DNA of 10,974 bases from JANNFX01 sp040080075 (GTDB lineage: Bacteria; Pseudomonadota; Alphaproteobacteria; Rhizobiales; Hyphomicrobiaceae), in NCBI GenBank assembly GCA_040080075.1, contig JBEBJD010000058.1, forward strand, positions 1 to 10,974, read 5' to 3'. Made by a program: the position numbers and the translations under genes. Under the pieces are notes generated by a model. It did no database searches. It saw only the letters and a program-made list of their open reading frames with translations, and was not told the origin of the DNA. Shown one piece after another: positions 1-7,838 of the stretch. How positions within the stretch are numbered: the first letter of the stretch is position 1; every line of letters begins with the position of its first letter.

Positions 1-299
1 GAACAATCCGCACCTAAACAATCGAACCGCGAGGCATCGAAAGTCATCGTACCGAATGATGGCGCAGAAATTGTGTACTTCAACCCATTGAATGACACGA
101 GTTCACCAACAACGTCGAGGTCACCGCCCTTCATGCGCAATGTCACTTCAGCGGCAGTTACACTCGACGGACATGCTAACCCCGCAATGATTGCGGCCAG
201 TGCCCCATTGACGGACTTCGCGAGCCAAGCCCACCGGCGATGGCACCGGGCCTCAACAGCGCTCAAACGAGCGCACCATTTTTCTGCCTGCCCGGTCAT
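1..299 (-). CDS. PBP-OmpA paralogue 2, N-terminal part (runs off left edge)
   Basis: This is a partial gene: 99 codons are visible and the reading frame is open to the window edge. The ATG overlaps the stop of the preceding gene by one base (TGATG), a classic translational-coupling junction. Visible protein: a polar/basic n-region of about 34 residues (starting MTGQAEKWCARL), a hydrophobic stretch around ALAAIIAGLACPSSVTA with a plausible signal peptidase site after VTA, then a small domain that aligns with the N-terminal domain of the protein at 9443-7839. Compare GELVSFNGLKYTISAPSFG, MTFDASRFDC and a CxxxxC pair here with GELRSYDGEKYVLAAPSIG, MSIDAARFDC and the same CxxxxC pair there. I infer that the unseen remainder carries the PstS-like and OmpA-like domains of its paralogue, but the window cannot prove this. 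It is the last visible gene of the srfB-srfC operon and probably acts in the periplasm. Confidence 0.87.
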   Translation of the reverse strand, partial: MTGQAEKWCARLSAVEARCHRRWAWLAKSVNGALAAIIAGLACPSSVTAAEVTLRMKGGDLDVVGELVSFNGLKYTISAPSFGTMTFDASRFDCLGADC

Positions 300-1876
300 C
301 ACTTGCCAATCTTCAGTGGGGTTAGAACGGAATCATCGAACCGTGTTGCCGTGGTCAATGGCGTGCCGCAATCAGCAGCGCCTAGGATGCCCGCCTGGCT
401 CGTGACCTGCCCTTTGCGGTCAAAGATACTGATGTTAAACGGGATCTCAGCCAGTGCACCGCCGCGGCAGGTGGCGCCGTTTGGCGACTGTCCACGTGTC
501 TGGTGATCGACGGCCATAGTAATTAGACCCGGCGCCTGCTCATTGTAATTGAAGAGGGTGTAAACCTCGACCTTGCGCTGGCCCGCGCTGCCGTCCTCTA
601 TGGTACTCATGAACCCATGACCGCGGTGATCAAGTATAAGCGCTTCTTGTGCTTGGGCGGCATCCGATGCCGCATTCGCCCACACATGCCCCTTCTGACC
701 GGACTTGGCAGCGTATTCGAACACGTGCAGATCCAGGTTGACTGGGGCTTGCCAGAACACCGCGATTTTTGTGACCCGGTCCAGATCCTGTGCCACGACG
801 GGAACCGATTTCGACTTCCCGCCGGCAAAGTTGACGTCAACAGAACTGGATTGCCCCGCGAAACAGTCGACGATCTCGTCAAAATTTCCCGACGCATCGA
901 CCTTGCGTACAAATTCCGCGCCAGCATAAGTGAGCTTCAGGTCCTGAGCGGCGTGACAAGGCGAGGTAAACCTGATCCTCATGCGCCCACCAATGAGCGG
1001 GTCCGTGGATATCTGTGGGACGTCGCATGTGGCAGGCACGGCTGCAGGCGGCGCAGCAACGGCCTTCATGACGGCAGGCACCGCACTGGAGGGTAGAAGT
1101 GCGCCCGGCCCGGTAGCGGGCTTGCGAATCTGGGCGATAGAAATTTCATCCGCTTCGCGCTCGGCCTTGTCGCGGGCCGCCTGAAGTAGCAGCACCGATG
1201 CTATCATTGCCGATGTGAGCGCCGCAGCCACGCCCAGTTGAACTCTGCCGAACCAGTGGATCGCCGTGGCAGCCCGCGTACGGCTCTTGGGGGCCGTCTG
1301 CCGCAGCTGGACCGCATCGGTGTCCTTCAGTACTTCTCCCCAGCCATCGTTGGCCCCGTCAGAGTGCGGCAACACAATCAGTCCGGTGCCTGTGGCAGGC
1401 GCATGGCTTTCTGCGCCAGTGCTAGCAAGGCTCTCATCCGCCAGCACCGTATCAGCCGGAGACGGCACAGGCTCGGGCTCGCTGGTTGCCTCGGCGCCGC
1501 GATGCCTGCGGGCCGGCGCAATATGGCGGCGTTTTGGCTTTGCGAGTGACGTCACATTCGGCCAGAGGAACTCGCCACGGACCATCGCTTCTGGAAACTC
1601 GATCGAAACCGCCGTGCCTGCAAGAAGCAAGGGATTATCGACGACATCGGGGCCGACCACGAACTCCGTTCCGCGCTCTGTCTGCCGCGTTGCCAAGGGC
1701 GAAACCGCCCGCCCCATCCACAAGCCACGGTGATCCGCCGCCAGTCCGGCATCAATGGGGCGCAGCCGGAACGTAGGATTGTCCGGCAAATCATTCAATC
1801 CCACGATCAGAATAACAGCGTGCCCGCCTTCAGGACGGCTGGTATCTTCGAACGCTTCTGCAGTGATCTTTTTCAC
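299..1876 (-). CDS. Single-pass membrane protein with five-cysteine C-terminal domain (A)
   Basis: 525 residues; I do not recognise a named family. The start is GTG at 1876, supported by AGGAG overlapping the stop of srfC with a 7-nt spacing. Regions in order: residues ~1-110, a globular, probably cytoplasmic domain (strands such as HAVILIVGLNDLP and GLWMGRAVSPLA); ~111-205, a Pro/Ala/Glu-rich linker; ~213-233, one transmembrane helix (GVAAALTSAMIASVLLL); ~234-283, a polar then Ala/Pro-rich linker; 284-525, a C-terminal domain containing VNLDLHVFEY and KVEVYT. Basic residues precede the helix (KSRTR), which suggests N-in/C-out topology and a periplasmic C-terminal domain. That domain aligns along its whole length with the C-terminus of the gene at 9683-10974, including five cysteines (near residues 284 and 307, in DCFAG, in GATC and in the C-terminal CG). 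It follows srfC after 10 bp and its stop overlaps the next start. I infer that it links cytoplasmic SrfB/SrfC with the periplasm. It is not an obvious SrfA. Confidence 0.9.
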   Translation of the reverse strand: MKKITAEAFEDTSRPEGGHAVILIVGLNDLPDNPTFRLRPIDAGLAADHRGLWMGRAVSPLATRQTERGTEFVVGPDVVDNPLLLAGTAVSIEFPEAMVRGEFLWPNVTSLAKPKRRHIAPARRHRGAEATSEPEPVPSPADTVLADESLASTGAESHAPATGTGLIVLPHSDGANDGWGEVLKDTDAVQLRQTAPKSRTRAATAIHWFGRVQLGVAAALTSAMIASVLLLQAARDKAEREADEISIAQIRKPATGPGALLPSSAVPAVMKAVAAPPAAVPATCDVPQISTDPLIGGRMRIRFTSPCHAAQDLKLTYAGAEFVRKVDASGNFDEIVDCFAGQSSSVDVNFAGGKSKSVPVVAQDLDRVTKIAVFWQAPVNLDLHVFEYAAKSGQKGHVWANAASDAAQAQEALILDHRGHGFMSTIEDGSAGQRKVEVYTLFNYNEQAPGLITMAVDHQTRGQSPNGATCRGGALAEIPFNISIFDRKGQVTSQAGILGAADCGTPLTTATRFDDSVLTPLKIGK

Positions 1877-1883
1877 GATGCCG

Positions 1884-1888
1884 CTCCT
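1884..1888 (-). promoter_or_regulatory. Shine-Dalgarno site fixing the GTG start of gene A
   Basis: AGGAG overlaps the TAG stop codon of srfC and lies 7 nt before GTG at 1876. It supports the non-ATG start and implies coupled translation of srfC and gene A. Confidence 0.75.
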
Positions 1889-4511
1889 AGATCGGTGTTT
1901 CCAGGAGCCTCAGCAATTGGCCGAGTCTTTGGTTCTGTTCGTCTTCGATGGCGCGCTCGCGCAGGCCGGCTGCGTTTTCATCGACCATGGTTATGAAGGC
2001 CTGCGACCAGTCGGTATAGAACTCGGCTTCTGGACTCGGCTGGCTGTCCAAATCGGCTAATGAAATCGCGTTGCGGGGCGGAAATATCGGCTGCTGCGCA
2101 TGACCTTTCCGGCGCGGATGGCTATTGGAGAAGATGTCGTCGAAGCCAAGCCTCATGACATAACCGCCGACCGCTTCGGCCACGCAAATAGCGGCCTTGG
2201 ATAGCCTTGCCTGCTTGTCTGTCTCATTGGCTATCGCAGCCTCAATATGAGCGGCAACACGATGCTCGAAATCCATGCGTGTGGCGCCAACTATCAATTC
2301 ATCGACCAAAGACAAGAGCGCCTGGCGCGGCAGTTCGAACCGCTGGCAAACGCCAGACGATTGGGCGATCGATCGAATGGCGTCGATCCAGTGGTCGATG
2401 GCCGTGCGTGCGTAGTGCCGGGAATCAAGAGCTATAGTAGAGGCGTGATGACTGCCATTGCGCGTATCGGCAACAACGCCATTCGAGACGCTGCCAGTTG
2501 CCAGAGACTTTTCCGCCGCCGGCTGCGCCGCATCGCGAAGCTCGATGTTCTGCAACACATCGGCAAATTCCGCCTCCGAAAGCTGGAACGCCCGGATGAG
2601 GTGGCCTAAACGGCGGCGCTCCGCGCAGAATTTGAGACGGCGGACCACAAGAAGCCCTGTGGTATGGCGGCGATCGCGCTGAAGTTCAAAGTTATCGGCC
2701 AAATAGTAGCGCTGAAGCCGCTCCCTCATGAAATGGCGCAGCAAATTGAGGGCAGATACGATCTGCCTGTTCTTTACGCGCCTGTCGCAGACTCCTGCAA
2801 TCGACTGCCCAAGATAGGTCGTGCCCCCATCGTTGAGCGCCAAGGCTTCATTCCACACGTTGACGGGATTGCCGACATGCCGCCTAACAGCCTCGCTCTT
2901 TAGAAAGTCCTTGTGAGCACGCGCTATGCGATCTTGCTGGCCAGCCTTGTAACCTATTTCCCGGCCGTCGCGAGAGTAGTCGCAGATCTGCTTGGCCTTG
3001 AAGCCTGGATTGCGCAGCAGATGAATTGAGTCGAACGAGCGGGACGGCGTCCATTCCAGCGGCCAGCGATGTTCGCGGCCAAAGCCTTCGACAAGTATCT
3101 CGTCGATACGCCTGTCCCAATCGATCTTGCGTTCGCGGCCGCCTCTTGAGACGTCGGAGAAGTCTTTGTCGAGCTTTGTGAGCGCCAGAAACAGCCCCGT
3201 ATCCTGCATTTCACGAGCGCCCGCATCCGGACCATGTGAAGTTTCAACCCACTCAGCAACAAGTCCGGCCAATTCGCCGACCTGAATGCTTGATGGATCG
3301 ATGCAAACGACCATGCAGGTGATCGCGAGTTCTTCCGTGTAGCGGTCAAGGAGATAAACCGACTTTGCCCGCGCAAAGAGTTGCGCCAGCAGATCCGGCT
3401 TGTTGGCCAGAGCTCGATCCAGATTGGGCACGCTGTCGCGCGGATCAATTCCTGGAAATTCCAGAAGATCCGCCTTTTCCAGCACCTCACTTGACCAGCC
3501 CGGTACCGGCAATCTCACTTCAGCGGCCAGCGCCGCCAGGCCAGAGCGGCTGATCGACACCCAATTGCCAAACTCTCCGCAAACTAGAACGGATTGTTCG
3601 CCGGGGCCGGCGAAGCCATCAATGGTCTGGGCGTTGATAATGCTGTCATCACGGCGCAGTAACTTGCCAGTCCTTGGGTCCAGACTGAGGATCGAATCCA
3701 GCGCGCAATTGGCCTCCAGACTTCCGCCCAAACTGGCCAGGATTCCGGCGAGCGAAACAAACGCTTCACGGAACGGTTGCAGGCCGCCCCACATGAGCCC
3801 GAGAATTTCGCCTCGTGCGTCGTTGCTCAGATAGGGCGCCAATGTCGCCAGCGATTGCCAAAATCCTGCGGACGATAGTGCACGGAAGGTCGGCTCGTCA
3901 CCAAACCGTTTGGCAAAGTAGGAGCGCACATCCCAAATATCGCCTTCGGTCAGACCTGCGACCGGGCTGCCGCCGGCCTTGGCCGTAACGTGAGCATGCA
4001 TGCGGCGAACGTCTGCTAGACTCGGCGCAGGCTGCCTGTCTCTACAGGCGGTGAAAAAGGCATTGCCCAGCACCTTGATAACATCGGCGAGAGATAGCAA
4101 TCGCACCCTGATGGGAAAGTTCTGAGGTGCAGTGCGTTTCTGCTCCGAAAGCCGGATCACCATGGACGCGCCCTGCTTTGACCCATCAGGCACGATGAGC
4201 CGCTGATAATCGACTTGCTCGCGGATTCCTTCAAACCTCATATTGAGGGGGCCTCGGCCGCTCTCGATCAGCGACGTGAAGACTTGGGTTTTTCCAGACC
4301 GGCTAGGTCCTACAAAAGCGACACAAGGCGGCTGGTCTGCTGCTGCACCCAAGCCCGCCGCACGCACTTCAATTCCGTAAAATTCATGCAGCATGGATAG
4401 ACGTTCAGCGGCCACGATTGTGGGATTATCGTCAATCCAATCGAGCATTTCACTGGCGGCGCTTCCTAATTGCTTGCAAGCAAACTGCAACCGGTTTTCA
4501 ATCGTGTTCAT
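1887..4511 (-). CDS. srfC: SrfC-family putative virulence factor, P-loop GTPase-like
   Basis: 874 residues. Assignment to the SrfC-type family rests on three things: the N-terminal P-loop (AFVGPSRSGKTQ, Walker A at residues 68-75), a G3-like DLLEFPG at 348-354, and its position directly after srfB. A candidate G4 motif, TKLD at 445-448, follows the hydrophobic strand LFLAL. Together these suggest a dynamin-like or TRAFAC-type nucleotide-binding fold with a large insertion between G1 and G3. The rest is mainly helical and charged. No signal peptide or membrane helix is evident, so it should be cytoplasmic. ATG at 4511 lies 16 bp after the srfB stop, with a G-rich GGTGGGA just upstream as a modest ribosome site. 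In enteric bacteria srfC sits with srfA and srfB; here it is followed by membrane protein A, and no recognisable srfA is present. Nucleotide choice (GTP or ATP) cannot be settled from sequence. Confidence 0.87.
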   Translation of the reverse strand: MNTIENRLQFACKQLGSAASEMLDWIDDNPTIVAAERLSMLHEFYGIEVRAAGLGAAADQPPCVAFVGPSRSGKTQVFTSLIESGRGPLNMRFEGIREQVDYQRLIVPDGSKQGASMVIRLSEQKRTAPQNFPIRVRLLSLADVIKVLGNAFFTACRDRQPAPSLADVRRMHAHVTAKAGGSPVAGLTEGDIWDVRSYFAKRFGDEPTFRALSSAGFWQSLATLAPYLSNDARGEILGLMWGGLQPFREAFVSLAGILASLGGSLEANCALDSILSLDPRTGKLLRRDDSIINAQTIDGFAGPGEQSVLVCGEFGNWVSISRSGLAALAAEVRLPVPGWSSEVLEKADLLEFPGIDPRDSVPNLDRALANKPDLLAQLFARAKSVYLLDRYTEELAITCMVVCIDPSSIQVGELAGLVAEWVETSHGPDAGAREMQDTGLFLALTKLDKDFSDVSRGGRERKIDWDRRIDEILVEGFGREHRWPLEWTPSRSFDSIHLLRNPGFKAKQICDYSRDGREIGYKAGQQDRIARAHKDFLKSEAVRRHVGNPVNVWNEALALNDGGTTYLGQSIAGVCDRRVKNRQIVSALNLLRHFMRERLQRYYLADNFELQRDRRHTTGLLVVRRLKFCAERRRLGHLIRAFQLSEAEFADVLQNIELRDAAQPAAEKSLATGSVSNGVVADTRNGSHHASTIALDSRHYARTAIDHWIDAIRSIAQSSGVCQRFELPRQALLSLVDELIVGATRMDFEHRVAAHIEAAIANETDKQARLSKAAICVAEAVGGYVMRLGFDDIFSNSHPRRKGHAQQPIFPPRNAISLADLDSQPSPEAEFYTDWSQAFITMVDENAAGLRERAIEDEQNQRLGQLLRLLETPI

Positions 4512-4527
4512 TGTCCCACCGCTTTTT

Positions 4528-7500
4528 TCATGCGATCATGATCGCGCCGGTGTCGCACCAATGTCCGGAGCGCGTGGGAAGAGTTTGCAGTCTCAGTTCA
4601 AGATCAGAAGGCGGAAGGCTGTTGCCATATCCGTCCCGTGCCTTCACGATCCGCAGATCTTCAGGCTGCCCCTGCCCTGGGCAGAAGCGCTCAAGGGTTA
4701 CCTCTACCGGCATCTTCGGCCGGTCTGCGGCATCGATATCGCCAACGTCGATAACGAACAATGGCGCCGCAGGCCAACGCTCATGAGCTAGACGGCGCAC
4801 ACCCAGAATCGCAGGAAGCTCGGTCTTTATGGTGCTTTGGGACCCGCCTGGCTCCTTGACCGTGCCCTGTTGGCTCGCGTCGTCAAATACGAACATGACG
4901 GACTCATTCTTTACGAGCCCGTCCGCACCCATCCGGCCAACGAAATACCGGCGGCATTCGGGGCCGGCAGCCGCAGGAATGATGACAAACTCCTTATTTG
5001 CATCTTTTGAGGAGGGAGCGCTGCTCAACAGTGCTCCGGCCACGGCAGCAGACTTGGCATCGCCTATTTTCGTGCCGGTCTCGTCCATGCATGGGTACCA
5101 GGGCTGGACGCGCATGCCCTGCATCTGAACGATGCGATTTGGCTGCGTGGCAAGGCGGCCCAAGAGGGCGTCGAGAACCTGAGGAAGACAGCCAGTCCAT
5201 CCAGATAGAAGCACAAGATCACAATCGCACGCTTCAATAATGCGCACACAATTTGCGAGAACCTGATCAAGTACTGAGCCGATTGTTTGCTTCAGATCGC
5301 GATGGCGCAATTCTACGCCCGCATCCAGAAGCGCGAAGGAGTCCGCTCCCTCGTCGGCCGCCAGTTCATCAAACTCCTCGATGACTGCTTTGGGTATATG
5401 AAGCGTGCCTTCGAGTAGATTGCGGAACGTCCGCGTGACCACAATATCGTCGCCCGCCGCTCTGGGTTCCCGGCACTCTTTGAGGAGCGCCAGCGCTACG
5501 GGCAACGAAAATTCAGCTGCGAAGCGGCGGCCAAATTCGGCAATCCAGGACGGGCGCCCATTGGCTGCACCACCCATGATATCTTCAAGAAAACGTCTGG
5601 GCTTGCCAAGCTTGCTGTCACTAAGGGCACGTTCAATTGCTGGCACAAGATGGCATTCGACAATCCGCTTTAGAATATCGTCGCCGCCAATTGAAAACCC
5701 ATCCACGGCAAGATGCTGGCGGATGATTCCCTTCGATTGTTGCAGTTCGTAGTTGGCGACGGACAATCCTGTGGAACCGCCGCCGATATCAAGACTTGCC
5801 ACGCGGATCGTGCGCGCCGCGCGATGACCGGGCCGCGCCTTGCCGATCAAATCAAAATATTCCGATGCCTTGCCGCCAAATTTGCATTCAATCTCATTGT
5901 GCAGATACGCGGTTTGGGCATTCGTTGCGTTGTCTTCGACGAGACTAACCGAGGGCAGCGGCGGACTGCCGGGCTGAACAGCCCAGCCAAGTCCGGCCCA
6001 GGTCAACTTGGCGGCGGCCTGCATACGTTGCAACACAATCTGCCGCTCGCGCGGATGCATTCCAGCCGGCACTGTGATGATAATGCGCTCCAGCCGCCTT
6101 GGTGCATCCGGTTTGACTGTAGGGGCGCGGTAGGCAGGAGAGTTGATTGCAACAATTGCTTGCAAGATAACTTCGTTACCAAAAAACGTCAGCAGCGAGG
6201 ACCTGGAAAATCTTGGTTTTGTCGCCGGTCCTGCCCGTTCTCCACCGGTCAAGACATCTCCATAATCGGAAATGAACCCCATAAGAGGCCCTGAAACGAG
6301 CGCCCGTCTGCGCGGGGCACTGTCTAATGTATGAGAGAAGCGCCATGGCCTTCCTGCTGGCTGGTCATCCCATAGATAGCGCATGGGGCCAGAAAGGCCG
6401 GCGGCGTCCGTCGATGTGTGATTTTGCGTGGCGAGCTTCTGGGCTTCGATACCAACACGCACCAGGCTCGGCCAAAAGAACGCGTTGGTTCTACCGCTCC
6501 AGCGCGAGTAGGACTCGTTGCCAAACGAGGCGCGCGAAAATTCGATGCGGCTTGAGAACAGCGCTGCATAGGTGCGCCAAGGCTGATCGATATCACGTAG
6601 CGGCAAGACACTAGAGGTCCGGACAGACTGCGGCGCCGCAGATCTAACGATCTCACTTAAAACGGCGCACGTCCGGCTGTTGCCGACATCCAGAACAAGG
6701 TCTACACAGACAAATTCTGCTTCAGCCTGATTGCGGCCCAGTCCCTTCAAGCGGATATCCGGCACAATCCTGCATTCTTTTAGAACTGCAAGCGCCGTCA
6801 GGTAATGGCCAAGGTATTCAAGTGGAGACGGCTGACGAATGCCGGGGGCCGCACGATCTGCATCTTGCGGGTTAGCCCGCTCTTCGAAAACATCGCGAAC
6901 CCAGTCATCCACCCAGGCCTCGGTCACAAACCAGGCGATATCCTCTTCGTCGTCGTTGAAACGGAACAGACCCCCGTCCTGCGCATCTTCAATTGATGGT
7001 GCTGCCAGCGCAGTTCCCCGGCCGCGCGGCTTGGGGCAACAGGTGGTGTCGATTGCCAGCACGATGCGGTGGCTTAGCTCTGACTCATCTCCTGTGTCTG
7101 CACGCGTAATAAATGCACGCACCCAGTTTGACGGGCCCTCGGCAAGGAGGGCAGAACCGGCATCACCATCCATCAAACGCATGAATGGAAGTGGTATCCA
7201 GCGGTCAAGGAAGGCGTCCAACGCCACACTTCCTTCGATAGCGTAAGTGTGCCGCGAATCGGCGATCGCCTGAGTGACCGGGTGATGAAACGTCCCGTCG
7301 CTATCGAGATTGACGGAGTAGAGAATGGGCCCTTCGCCGCTGTCAACAGCACCATTATCTTCGAAAAATCTGCGGCTGATTCCCCCAGCCACTTCGCGCA
7401 CAATGCCATTTACCAGAAACTGGATCGAGCTATTGGGCATGAGTGTGACGGTGTCATGTGCCGGCTCTTCGGCGGCACGCTCTGCCCCCACGTCATGCAC

Positions 7501-7542
7501 GTATAGAGGCTCCAGATCAGTGGTATCTCCATTATACGGCAT
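4528..7542 (-). CDS. srfB: SrfB-family protein, Hsp70/actin-fold ATPase-like
   Basis: 1004 residues, matching the roughly 1000-residue SrfB virulence-factor family. The N-terminal signature TVTLMPNSSIQFLVNG (31-46) resembles the start of enteric SrfB proteins. Actin/Hsp70-type nucleotide motifs occur in the expected order: phosphate-1 DLVLDVGNSRTCAV at 281-294, phosphate-2 ASLDIGGGSTGLSV at 582-595, a GGDDILKRI segment near 619-627 recalling Hsp70, and an adenosine-type LVLLSGWTGCLP at 776-787. No export signal is present, so it is probably cytoplasmic. The family is placed in the actin-like ATPase clan, but its biochemical role is poorly known. ATG at 7542 has only a weak, distant AGAGG upstream. 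An in-frame GTG 14 codons later is an alternative start and keeps the conserved N-terminal signature. It is the first gene of the tight srfB-srfC-A-PBP-OmpA2 run, so a promoter probably lies in the upstream 296-bp gap. Confidence 0.9.
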   Translation of the reverse strand: MPYNGDTTDLEPLYVHDVGAERAAEEPAHDTVTLMPNSSIQFLVNGIVREVAGGISRRFFEDNGAVDSGEGPILYSVNLDSDGTFHHPVTQAIADSRHTYAIEGSVALDAFLDRWIPLPFMRLMDGDAGSALLAEGPSNWVRAFITRADTGDESELSHRIVLAIDTTCCPKPRGRGTALAAPSIEDAQDGGLFRFNDDEEDIAWFVTEAWVDDWVRDVFEERANPQDADRAAPGIRQPSPLEYLGHYLTALAVLKECRIVPDIRLKGLGRNQAEAEFVCVDLVLDVGNSRTCAVLSEIVRSAAPQSVRTSSVLPLRDIDQPWRTYAALFSSRIEFSRASFGNESYSRWSGRTNAFFWPSLVRVGIEAQKLATQNHTSTDAAGLSGPMRYLWDDQPAGRPWRFSHTLDSAPRRRALVSGPLMGFISDYGDVLTGGERAGPATKPRFSRSSLLTFFGNEVILQAIVAINSPAYRAPTVKPDAPRRLERIIITVPAGMHPRERQIVLQRMQAAAKLTWAGLGWAVQPGSPPLPSVSLVEDNATNAQTAYLHNEIECKFGGKASEYFDLIGKARPGHRAARTIRVASLDIGGGSTGLSVANYELQQSKGIIRQHLAVDGFSIGGDDILKRIVECHLVPAIERALSDSKLGKPRRFLEDIMGGAANGRPSWIAEFGRRFAAEFSLPVALALLKECREPRAAGDDIVVTRTFRNLLEGTLHIPKAVIEEFDELAADEGADSFALLDAGVELRHRDLKQTIGSVLDQVLANCVRIIEACDCDLVLLSGWTGCLPQVLDALLGRLATQPNRIVQMQGMRVQPWYPCMDETGTKIGDAKSAAVAGALLSSAPSSKDANKEFVIIPAAAGPECRRYFVGRMGADGLVKNESVMFVFDDASQQGTVKEPGGSQSTIKTELPAILGVRRLAHERWPAAPLFVIDVGDIDAADRPKMPVEVTLERFCPGQGQPEDLRIVKARDGYGNSLPPSDLELRLQTLPTRSGHWCDTGAIMIA

Positions 7543-7838
7543 GCAAAATTCTGGACCTCTTACTGAGCGGCAAACCGTTACTATATTGAACTGCAGAAGC
7601 GGAGGTCCGAAGCGAGCGCAATACGAAAGCCGTGACGCACATCCTTAGCAGAATTCAGGCGATGACGGAACGTGAGCATGCGGGCAACCTCGCGACATGG
7701 TTATTGCTGCGAGCTGCAGCGTGAAATGGTTCACTCTATATCCTGCCTATCCGGCGCAATCCCGCTACTTGCATTCAACCCCCAGTTCATTCGCAAGTAT
7801 TAAGCCTTGCACGGCGCCCGCCACGCATCACACAAGGT
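7543..7838. other. 296-bp intergenic region before srfB
   Basis: No credible coding sequence is present in either strand. It is the only sizeable clean gap in the locus and probably carries the srfB operon promoter. On the minus strand a TATAGT-like -10 candidate occurs near 7580, without a convincing -35 box. Dyads include GCTGC-N5-GCAGC at 7706-7720, immediately followed by GTGAA-ATGG-TTCAC at 7721-7734. A separated inverted repeat, GGACCTC at 7553-7559 with GAGGTCC at 7602-7608, also lies here. Past the stop of the preceding gene a GC-rich inverted segment (CCTTG...CAAGG) occurs without a T-run, so no terminator is called. All of these are weak. Confidence 0.4.

Noticed and set aside
299..1876. 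Gene A as srfA
   Set aside because: Position next to srfB-srfC is suggestive, but I see no SrfA resemblance, and the membrane helix and the five-cysteine domain shared with gene B point to a different protein.
5713..6294. Plus-strand open frame of 193 codons inside srfB, and other plus-strand frames
   Set aside because: They lie antisense to genes with clear conserved motifs, encode no recognisable domain, and are expected from GC-rich codon use on the opposite strand.
7662..7724. Short plus-strand frame (20 codons) in the gap before srfB
   Set aside because: No ribosome site, promoter or sequence feature supports it.
7801..7838. Terminator after PBP-OmpA1
   Set aside because: The CCTTG...CAAGG inverted segment has mismatches in the stem and no following T-run, so it cannot be called an intrinsic terminator.
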